From: Deltaproteobacteria bacterium
Lineage (GTDB): Bacteria > Desulfobacterota > DSM-4660 > Desulfatiglandales > HGW-15
Reading direction: 5' to 3'
Length of the DNA: 18,413 nucleotides
NCBI GenBank assembly: GCA_016932235.1
Contig: JAFGDF010000308.1
Span: 1-18,413 of the forward strand
Shown here: positions 9,201-14,260 of the stretch, piece after piece
How the letters are laid out: each line of letters starts with the position of its first letter
Numbering within the stretch: the stretch's first letter is position 1
The notes under the pieces: model-generated
The model's database searches: none
Told to the model about the DNA's origin: nothing
Seen by the model: the letters and a program-made list of their open reading frames with translations, nothing else
Program-made: the position numbers and the translations under genes

Positions 9201-9795
9201 CGAATGGACATTATCCAAAGTTATAGAAAAAACCGGAGAAGTTGTTTTCTCCGTTGCGGCAGTCAACGAAGATGAAACTGAAGGCGTGGCCAAAACCGCG
9301 ACCCTGATTGTTGAAGAAATAAAGATGCGTTACGAATATAATCCTGACGGGACTATCACGGATAAGGTGACAGGTGAAATAAAAGGGAGATTCGTGGATA
9401 ATGGCGACGGAAGCGTAACCGACCTGGCCACCAACCTTATGTGGCTGAAAGAGCCCAAAAGGGTTGCCTCTGATTATGATGAGGCTGATGAATTCTGCCG
9501 CGGCCTTTCGATCGGCGGTAAAACCGGCTGGAGATTACCGACCATCGCGGAATGGAAAGACATAATCGATGAAAAGCAGGAGAATCCCGCCCTGCCTCCA
9601 GGTCATCCCTTTATCAATATAAATACCAGTTCAGGGTACTGGTCGAAAACAAAACATAAATTTGGCCCGCTTTACGTATACCAGGTAAACCTGTGGAACG
9701 GAAAAACAGCTTACCTCAGTAAAAAGAAGATCGCCAATGTCTGGGCTGTCAGATACTCTGAAACAGGTGAGAAAGTTGCCGAGGCGGTGAAATAA
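6274..9795 (+). CDS. Secreted caspase-fold (peptidase C14-like) protein lacking the catalytic Cys, with eight beta modules and a DUF1566 C-terminus
   Basis: A 1173-residue protein. Residues 1-29 look like a Sec signal peptide or anchor (hydrophobic 7-20). Residues about 38-240 are a caspase-like domain: ALIIGISNY, SPARDAAEI, and the His motif FFSGHC (His121). The strand where active relatives read DSCFSG reads ADSVFTK, so the catalytic Cys position is Val173. SSRELMAF and GLFTYYLRKG complete the fold. Proteolysis by the normal mechanism is therefore unlikely. Residues about 291-1016 are eight tandem ~88-96-residue modules, probably immunoglobulin-like beta sandwiches. Residues about 1030-1165 are a DUF1566 domain (NGDGSVTDLATNLMW, GWRLPTIAEW). 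AAAGG sits only 2 nt before the ATG, tight but the only local site. It is divergent from the PP2C/cyclase pair. Confidence 0.9.
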   Translation: MSITRSIISILSAFIVLLWASLANEALTALPEKGGSSGINHALIIGISNYDDWEKLESPARDAAEIYRILTEKYDFKKENVILLTDLTKEKPTRETILTYLEQFVHELTEKDNLLIFFSGHCTEDEKGETYWIPKNGKKDKKFTWLEHTDICDEYLGSESFKAKNVCILADSVFTKKVLKPTSIVLSPYDLRYPEKIMEKAQSSSRELMAFNDRHWPGSKTTDGYGLFTYYLRKGLLDNWLKVIDIENLLFEEDAIFQIQKISGTRLLRGRLKNSPMEKEGQTVLTRIISPPVVNIVDAFANPKKGFVGDRFIIEAKTSSPAFEVYCEVGGKQYVMEGSGTEWKHAVKLASLGTVDYSVIAINSDDIEGKPKSGNITTLPLAENMVNVTQADVNPKKGVAGEDFSFHATTDVSASGVTLVINEKRFEMTGSDKTWSLSRKIEDVGTLDFSIAAKNQDGLEGRSKGGVLVITPPKVNIVTVEAEPEKGYSGDAFIIKAGTDFNASSVSLIMDKTIYAMEGSGKEWTLKKNITEIGKKKFTIVAKNSEGVEGLSRDGELLVEEMPLGIPDIVTVAVSPKTIQVAENFIIKVKTSEDAEEVVLELAGKKYNMEGAATDWRFTSQLAAAGTSSYKITAANKNNERGTSKDGEITIIEKIEKGVDVASIEISPKEGIIGETFDFKAVTSAPAQSVSVVIGEKRFDMTGSGTNWSLKKKIDDLGAIDFYVVAKNKEGKEGTSKDGTIVTKALITNIAKVEVMSDKGYVGEEFQIKAVTDQPASSVTLKLDGVNYKMEGSGTNWAFKKKITETGKKSFTITAQNLEGKEGKPKSGEITAKLAIPDVTAVTFDPEKIFAGDSFTIKVKTSTTAEKVFVEIDGKRFDMQGADTEWRYMAQVEKVGDVGYKVHAQNNQGAAGLTKEGKISFAEKPKALINVAKAEVSPGKGYSGGKFTFGAITESPAQKVILSIGGENFEMTGSGTEWTLSKVIEKTGEVVFSVAAVNEDETEGVAKTATLIVEEIKMRYEYNPDGTITDKVTGEIKGRFVDNGDGSVTDLATNLMWLKEPKRVASDYDEADEFCRGLSIGGKTGWRLPTIAEWKDIIDEKQENPALPPGHPFININTSSGYWSKTKHKFGPLYVYQVNLWNGKTAYLSKKKIANVWAVRYSETGEKVAEAVK
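7144..9321 (+). repeat. Eight tandem ~270-bp modules encoding beta domains, higher-order period of three
   Basis: Modules start near 7144, 7417, 7687, 7960, 8248, 8512, 8776 and 9055. Each encodes V-x-P-x-K/E-G-x-x-G-x-x-F near its start, a central M-x-G-s-g-t-x-W, and A-x-N near its end. By sequence they fall into three types in the order C-A-B-C-A-B-C-A. Modules 2, 5 and 8 share F-x-MTGS and WSL/WTL; 3 and 6 share ASSV, MEGSG and KKxFTI; 4 and 7 (and more weakly 1) share IKVKTS, the MEGA/MQGA variant and WR. This points to duplication of a three-module block of about 820 bp, followed by divergence. Confidence 0.85.
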
Positions 9796-10062
9796 CCGGA
9801 TGCTTGGTGCCGGATTCTGGTTGCTGGATACCGGGTACTGGATTCTTGATAATGGGTGCTGGTCAATGGTGGCCGTATAAAATATTTCTGTCTCCATCAT
9901 CCCACTGCAGGTCCATCTATAAATTATATAAATTTTATCGGATATCCAGCCTCCGGAATCCAGGGACCAACTCCCAATATCTTGCCGCAAATACCCGGTA
10001 TCAGAATAAGCCTAGTCCTTATTATTTGGATGATTCCCTGCTGCTTGCAGTAGGGAGAGTCA
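9796..10062. repeat. Intergenic inverted repeat of GGATACCGGGTA-type units
   Basis: The first half of the 502-bp gap holds no credible gene. GATACCGGGTA (9827-9837) is repeated inverted as TACCCGGTATC (9992-10002). The flanking GGATTCTGG and GCTGGATA units (9811-9830) also recur inverted around 9940-9966. It looks like a degenerate intergenic repeat family built from short CTGGATA-like words. Short open frames here fall within the repeat DNA and are not counted as genes. Confidence 0.5.
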
Positions 10063-10277
10063 ATATTTTCTTTATCCCCTTTAAAGGTCTCTTGGAGGGC
10101 CATGCTCTGTCATGGCCGAAAAGCCGGACGCGACCCCCATCTGCGCTGACACTGTCCGCCGTACCAGGCGGGACATAGGCAGGGGCTTCGGCAGTCAGGC
10201 AAAGCGAGTCCCTACATATCCTTGATCTCGGGATGTGCTGAATTTTACGAAGTTTCATACGAGAGAACAGCATTAAG
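10063..10277. repeat. Dispersed hairpin repeat element, copy 1 (with 65-bp insertion)
   Basis: This copy matches 14058-14213 from ATATTTT through TTTAAAGG, the hairpins and GAAGTTTCATA to AGCATTAAG. Hairpin 1 is GGCCATG (10098-10104) with CATGGCC (10111-10117). Hairpin 2 is GGACGCG (10126-10132) with CGAGTCC (10205-10211), one mismatch. Between the arms of hairpin 2, about 10135-10199 has no counterpart in the other copy and carries its own CCGCC/GGCGG stem. The element ends just upstream of the ribosome site of the second PP2C gene, so that gene's promoter or leader probably lies within it. Confidence 0.75.
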
Positions 10278-10297
10278 AGTCCAGAAAGGATTACCCA

Positions 10298-11098
10298 TTG
10301 CATTTTATCACAGTTGGTTCAGCTTCTCATATCGGTCAAAAGAAAGAAGAAAATCAGGACTATTTTTCATATAATATACCCGAGGACGGCAGCGTTCCCG
10401 AAAAAGGGATTCTTCTGGCCCTGGCTGACGGCATGGGAGGTCATGCAGGGGGAGCGGTCGCTTCCCGGATGGCAATTGATGTTGTCATGAAGGAATATTA
10501 TGCAGATGAATCAAAAAATATTCCTGAATCCTTAAAAAATGCCTTTCTTAAGGCCAATAGAGAGGTTATGGCGAGAGGCGATAAGGACAGAAGCCTGCAG
10601 GGTATGGGCACGACCCTGGTTGCTGTTGTATTGAAAAAGAATAAGATGTATTATAACAACGTTGGCGACAGCAGGGGTTATATAATCGATGGGAACAGTA
10701 TATCACAATTCTCCGAAGATCATTCAGTTGTGGCTAACCTCGTAAAAGCAGGATATATTACCGAAGAGGAAGCCCCGACATATCCAGGAGGAAACATCAT
10801 CACGAAAGCCATAGGTATTGATCCTGAGCTGAAAATCGGCTCTGAAAAAAAAGATAATAGGATATCAGACGGCATGTACATCTTGTTGTGTTGCGACGGC
10901 CTTTATCGGGAAGTCTCGAATGAAGAAATAAAAAAAACCGTGAAAGAGTTTAAAGAACCGGATATTATCTGTAATAAATTAGTTGAAAAGGCGAATGAAC
11001 ATGGTGGAGAAGACAACATCACCGTACTGCTGGCCAGGATAAACAAACCCGGCCTATTATCGAATCTGAAGATGAAAATTACAGATAGTTTGAGGTAA
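10298..11098 (+). CDS. PP2C-type Ser/Thr protein phosphatase (second copy)
   Basis: A 266-residue soluble PPM/PP2C phosphatase. Motifs: KKEENQD (15-21), LADGMGGHAGG (Asp44), GMGTTL (102-107), NVGDSRGYI (121-129), EDHS (140-143), CCDGL (Asp200, where the family usually has SDG) and GGEDNITVL. The catalytic set is intact. A short basic tail follows the domain. The start is TTG with AAAGGA (10285-10290) seven bases upstream. Its stop lies 6 bp before the kinase ATG, so the two are surely one operon, and the kinase is the obvious substrate. It is clearly distinct from the PP2C at 5132-5926, not a recent duplicate. Confidence 0.94.
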   Translation: MHFITVGSASHIGQKKEENQDYFSYNIPEDGSVPEKGILLALADGMGGHAGGAVASRMAIDVVMKEYYADESKNIPESLKNAFLKANREVMARGDKDRSLQGMGTTLVAVVLKKNKMYYNNVGDSRGYIIDGNSISQFSEDHSVVANLVKAGYITEEEAPTYPGGNIITKAIGIDPELKIGSEKKDNRISDGMYILLCCDGLYREVSNEEIKKTVKEFKEPDIICNKLVEKANEHGGEDNITVLLARINKPGLLSNLKMKITDSLR

Positions 11099-11104
11099 CA
11101 CTAT

Positions 11105-13027
11105 ATGAGTCAAGAGAAAATCGGTGATTATGAAATAATAAGCTCCCTGGGAAGGGGGGGCTTTGGAAGTGTCTGGAAAGCAATAGCGGCCAACGGTCAG
11201 ACCGTCGCGCTAAAGGTTCTTAATCCCCAGGTACTTGGTAATCAGAAAGTCGTAAAAAAGTTTTTTCATGAAGCAATGATACTTGCAAAGCTGGATCACC
11301 CCAATATCTGTAAACTGATTGAATTCTTTCCTGATGGAGATAACTACGCCATAGTAATGGAGTTTGTCGCAGGAACCGAACTAAAGGACCTTATGAAGCA
11401 GCAGGAAAACGGACTGCTTCCCTTTAACCAGGCTTTCCGTATTGCCAAACAGAGCCTTGAGGCCTTTCAATATGCTCATGAACATGGGATCCTGCACAGG
11501 GATATCAAGCCCGCAAACATGATGATAGACAGTTTCGGGAACTGCAAGATAATGGACTTCGGGATCGCAAAGATGGCGGGTGCTGCAACACACGATACAG
11601 CGGCAAGTATGCTCTCCGTACATTATACGCCCCCTGAAAGATTTGATCCCAGCCGCACGGTCGACACACGTTCGGATATCTACGCCCTCGGGCTTGTCTT
11701 TTATGAATTATTCACCGGCAGGAGACCGTTTGAAGCGGATGAGACTTCACAGATCATGTTCTGGCATCTCAACGAAATTCCTGAATCACCTGAAATTTAT
11801 GTGCAAGGGCTTCCCCATCAAATAAGCGAGGCAATATTGACTGCCCTTGAAAAGGACCCTGATGACCGTTTCAGCGATTTCAAGGAATTCAGCAATGCAC
11901 TTGGTGAAGGCGACCCAAATATCGATTATAAGGCAAATATCGCCTCCGATGACGAAGCCACAAAGATTACCGACGGTGATCAGACCATTCTTACCGAAAG
12001 CATCAAACCTGAAAAGATCAAAAAACCGAAGCGTAAGAAAAAGGGAAAAGGCATTCCCGTTCCTTTAATCGCGGGTATCTCCGCCGCTGTAGCTCTGCTC
12101 ATAATAGGGGGATTTCTGCTGTTCCAGAAGAACATGAAACAACCGGTTGTTGCGCCTGTCGCGCCGGTTGCGCCCGTTGCGCCCGTCGCGCCCGTCGCGC
12201 CCGTCGCGCCGGTTGAAACGACAGCGGAAACAGCCGCTCCGAAACCCAAAAAAATATTAAAGGCGGAAGAGGTAACCTATCCGAAAGACAACAGTATTAT
12301 GATGTCTATCCCGGAAGGTGAGTTTATCATGGGTTCGGATAAATATTCCGCGGAAGAGCCCGTGCAGACTATCTTCATTGATAAATTTTTTATAGATAAA
12401 TATCTTGTGAGCAACGCCCAGTTTCAGAAATTCATTGAAGAGACAAATTATGTCACGGATGCGGAAAAAAATGATTCGGGAATGGTAAGAATAGGGAGGC
12501 GCTGGAAAAATGTGCCCGGCGCTAACTGGAGGTCTCCTGACGGCCTCTCATCAATCGACGGAAAGGAAAATCATCCGGTAAGCCAGGTCTCCTGGAACGA
12601 CGCAATGGCATACTGCCAGTGGCTCGGAAAAGATCTTCCGACTGAGGCCCAGTGGGAAAAGGCCGCCAGGGGACCGGAGGGAAATGAATACCCATGGGGT
12701 AATTCAGACCCGGATGATACTGTCGCGAACTTTGACAATCTCATCGGCACTACCACACCTGTCACGGAATATGAAAAGGGCAAGAGTTTTTACGAGATCT
12801 TCGATATGGCCGGTAATGTATATCAGTGGTGCAAAGACTGGTATGCAACAGGTACGAGGCAGGAAAAGAACCCCATCGGACCTGAAACCGGAAAAGAGCG
12901 CGTCATCAAAGGCGGCTCCTTTATAGAGGGTATGGGAAGCCTGAGGTCCGCGAACAGGGACAGGTATGAACCTAATTACAGCAGTTTCCTGTTCGGGTTC
13001 AGGTGCGCGTGTCAAGAAATAAAGTAA
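11105..13027 (+). CDS. Transmembrane Ser/Thr protein kinase with extracytoplasmic FGE-sulfatase-like domain
   Basis: A 640-residue Hanks-type kinase. Residues about 8-267 form the kinase: GRGGFGSV (16-23), Lys37, Glu56, HRDIKPAN (Asp133, Asn138), DFG (151-153), YTPPER (174-179) and DIYALG (191-196). All catalytic residues are present. Thr and Ser residues at 162-171 could be activation-loop phosphosites. A basic stretch (306-315) precedes one transmembrane helix (about 317-340), then a Pro-Val-Ala linker, then an FGE-sulfatase (SUMF1-like) domain (about 398-636: PEGEFIMGS, HPVSQVSWNDA, LPTEAQWEKAARG, GNVYQWCKDWY, KGGSF, GFRCA). The Cys pair that catalyses formylglycine formation in true FGE is absent between KGGS and GFRCA, so a binding or sensing role is likelier. 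Phosphorylation would be reversed by the PP2C just upstream. Confidence 0.95.
   Translation: MSQEKIGDYEIISSLGRGGFGSVWKAIAANGQTVALKVLNPQVLGNQKVVKKFFHEAMILAKLDHPNICKLIEFFPDGDNYAIVMEFVAGTELKDLMKQQENGLLPFNQAFRIAKQSLEAFQYAHEHGILHRDIKPANMMIDSFGNCKIMDFGIAKMAGAATHDTAASMLSVHYTPPERFDPSRTVDTRSDIYALGLVFYELFTGRRPFEADETSQIMFWHLNEIPESPEIYVQGLPHQISEAILTALEKDPDDRFSDFKEFSNALGEGDPNIDYKANIASDDEATKITDGDQTILTESIKPEKIKKPKRKKKGKGIPVPLIAGISAAVALLIIGGFLLFQKNMKQPVVAPVAPVAPVAPVAPVAPVAPVETTAETAAPKPKKILKAEEVTYPKDNSIMMSIPEGEFIMGSDKYSAEEPVQTIFIDKFFIDKYLVSNAQFQKFIEETNYVTDAEKNDSGMVRIGRRWKNVPGANWRSPDGLSSIDGKENHPVSQVSWNDAMAYCQWLGKDLPTEAQWEKAARGPEGNEYPWGNSDPDDTVANFDNLIGTTTPVTEYEKGKSFYEIFDMAGNVYQWCKDWYATGTRQEKNPIGPETGKERVIKGGSFIEGMGSLRSANRDRYEPNYSSFLFGFRCACQEIK
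12145..12212 (+). repeat. In-frame 9-bp tandem repeat encoding the (VAP)n linker
   Basis: Near-identical 9-bp units of the form GCGCCCGTC or GCGCCGGTT encode about seven Val-Ala-Pro repeats directly after the transmembrane helix of the kinase. Because the unit is a multiple of three, slippage would change linker length without breaking the frame. The linker should be extended and hold the FGE-like head away from the membrane. Confidence 0.8.
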
Positions 13028-13043
13028 CTGCGTTCCGGTTTCA

Positions 13044-13236
13044 AGGTTCAAAGTTCCTAATCTCGCTGTACTCATCCGGGATAACAATAACATTTTTATT
13101 CGTCATTCCCCGACTTGATCGGGGAATCCATATCCCTTGTATGCATTGAGCCCTTCAGGAAATACGCATTTTTTCTGGGTTCGTGCTAGATCCTGGTCTA
13201 AAGGTTTTTAACCTTTGAATCTTGAACTTTGAACCT
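13044..13236. repeat. Intergenic repeat block flanked by 13-bp inverted repeats
   Basis: AGGTTCAAAGTTC (13044-13056) and GAACTTTGAACCT (13224-13236) are perfect inverted copies, and both resemble the repeat at 1775-1806. Inside lie a 9-bp hairpin ATTCCCCGA/TCGGGGAAT (13105-13113 and 13119-13127), of the common GTCATTCC-type intergenic repeat, and the perfect inverted repeat AAAGGTT/AACCTTT (13200-13206 and 13210-13216). The block separates the convergent kinase and skp genes. The small hairpins may act as terminators, though none has a long T-run. Confidence 0.55.
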
Positions 13237-13254
13237 GGAATCTAGTCCCCAAGC

Positions 13255-13767
13255 CTATTTATTCAACTCCTTCAATACCAGGTCCGTTATATCAACATCA
13301 GGGTCCAGATAACCGACCGCGTTTGGGTCTTTTAGAATAATAGAATACTTGTTCTTTTTTGCGACCTCTTTCAGAATACCGTCGGCCTTTTGAAGAATTA
13401 TCGCGACAAGCTCCTTATCTTCCCTTACAATATCCTCTTTTGCGTCATCCAAAAGTCTCTGATATTCCTTATATGCCTGTCGAAGCTGCTCCATGTTCTC
13501 CTTTTTCACACCCTCTTCCATTTTAGCGCCTTCTTTATTTAACTTATCCCTCAGCGCGTTAAAGTCTTCCAGCTTGACCTTGAGGTCTTTCTCCTTCTGC
13601 TGACGCATCTTCTGTATATCAGCCCTTGCCGCCTTTCCCATATTGGATTCATTTACAAGCCTCTGCAGGTTGATATATCCCACCTTGTCAGCGGCGAATG
13701 AAATAGTGGAAACGAACAATCCCAGCGCGGCGGCACATAGAACAAACACTAATATCCTTTTTTGCAT
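13255..13767 (-). CDS. skp: OmpH/Skp-family periplasmic chaperone
   Basis: A 170-residue protein of the OmpH/Skp family, which escorts unfolded outer-membrane proteins through the periplasm as a trimer with long coiled-coil arms. A Sec signal peptide is clear (KR, hydrophobic LVFVLCAAALGLFV, cleavage at SFA|ADK). KVGYINLQRLVNES opens the mature domain. A long charged helical region (about 45-120) forms the coiled coil, and YLDPDVDITDLVLKEL is the family's usual ending. Length is normal. GAGGAG lies 7 bases before the ATG. It stands alone, without the bamA, lpxD or fabZ neighbours common elsewhere, and is surrounded by repeat elements. It might serve the giant surface protein encoded upstream on the same strand. 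Confidence 0.93.
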   Translation of the reverse strand: MQKRILVFVLCAAALGLFVSTISFAADKVGYINLQRLVNESNMGKAARADIQKMRQQKEKDLKVKLEDFNALRDKLNKEGAKMEEGVKKENMEQLRQAYKEYQRLLDDAKEDIVREDKELVAIILQKADGILKEVAKKNKYSIILKDPNAVGYLDPDVDITDLVLKELNK

Positions 13768-13842
13768 AATTACTCCTCAGTTGTTTTGAAAATGTATGTG
13801 TCTATATTGATAGTTTCGTAAAATGTTAAAAACATCTTTTTA

Positions 13843-13902
13843 TGTCATTCCTACGGAGGCGGGAATCCGGCATGGATTCTGTGGTCAAGCCACAGAATGA
13901 CA
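13843..13902. repeat. MITE/REP-like element with 8-bp terminal inverted repeats
   Basis: The 60-bp unit begins TGTCATTC (13843-13850) and ends GAATGACA (13895-13902), perfect inverted ends. It contains the strong hairpin ATTCTGTGG/CCACAGAAT (13876-13884 and 13890-13898, loop TCAAG). The preceding bases (GATAGTTTCGTAAAA, 13808-13823) resemble a tail often seen with GTCATTCC-type intergenic repeats, so the full element may start there. It lies about 75 bp upstream of the skp start codon. Confidence 0.65.
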
Positions 13903-13994
13903 GAAAATAAAGTGCAATAATGAACCAAATGTCGCTATGCTACAATTAAGAGCTTGCTTCGCCTAAAGGCGAGAAATTTCAAATGTCTAAAAAA

Positions 13995-14031
13995 AATTCC
14001 CCCCTTTTCTTATTTATCAAAGGGGGAAATT
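13995..14031. repeat. C-rich/G-rich hairpin repeat
   Basis: AATTCCCCCCTTTT (13995-14008) pairs imperfectly with AAAGGGGGAAATT (14019-14031) around an A/T loop. This class of AATCCCCC/GGGGGATT hairpin is a known style of dispersed intergenic repeat in several bacterial phyla. It follows the 13843-13902 element and precedes copy 2 of the large hairpin repeat, so three families are stacked within 400 bp. Confidence 0.55.
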
Positions 14032-14057
14032 ATTCGTTACACGAAGGACGGCCGTGG

Positions 14058-14213
14058 ATATTTTTATTATAGCTTTTAAAGGTTTCGTGGAGGGCCACGC
14101 TCCGTCGTGGCCGAAATGGGCGGACGCGACAAAGCGCGTCCCTCCCCCTCCACATGCCTGATCACGGAATGTCTTTAATTTCATGAAGTTTCATAAAAGT
14201 GATAAGCATCAAG
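14058..14213. repeat. Dispersed hairpin repeat element, copy 2 (uninterrupted)
   Basis: This copy contains outer arms GGAGGG (14089-14094) and CCCTCC (14140-14145), hairpin 1 GGCCACG/CGTGGCC (14093-14099 and 14106-14112) and hairpin 2 GGACGCG/CGCGTCC (14122-14128 and 14135-14141). Together these could fold like a small cloverleaf. It is the compact version of copy 1 at 10063-10277 and lies in the same orientation. With the elements at 13843 and 13995 it fills the 493-bp gap between skp and the adhesin gene, in which I see no further gene. Confidence 0.75.
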
Positions 14214-14260
14214 GATCAAGCATCGAGAAACAGAAGCCGGAATCAGGCAGCAACCTTAAC

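Noticed and set aside
9804..10303. Open frames of 65-124 codons on both strands between the pseudo-caspase and PP2C genes
   Set aside because: They run through repeat DNA and hairpin arms, overlap each other on opposite strands and have no recognisable domains or ribosome sites.
11105..13027. Diversity-generating retroelement target, suggested by the FGE-like ending (GGS...RSANRDRY...GFRCA)
   Set aside because: I see no reverse transcriptase and no template repeat resembling the 3' end of the kinase gene in the window. The motif is normal for FGE-like domains.
4150..13027. Type VI secretion phosphorylation control locus (PpkA/PppA/Fha-like)
   Set aside because: No Tss structural genes are present. 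The FHA domain is fused to a cyclase, and one phosphatase pairs with that gene instead.
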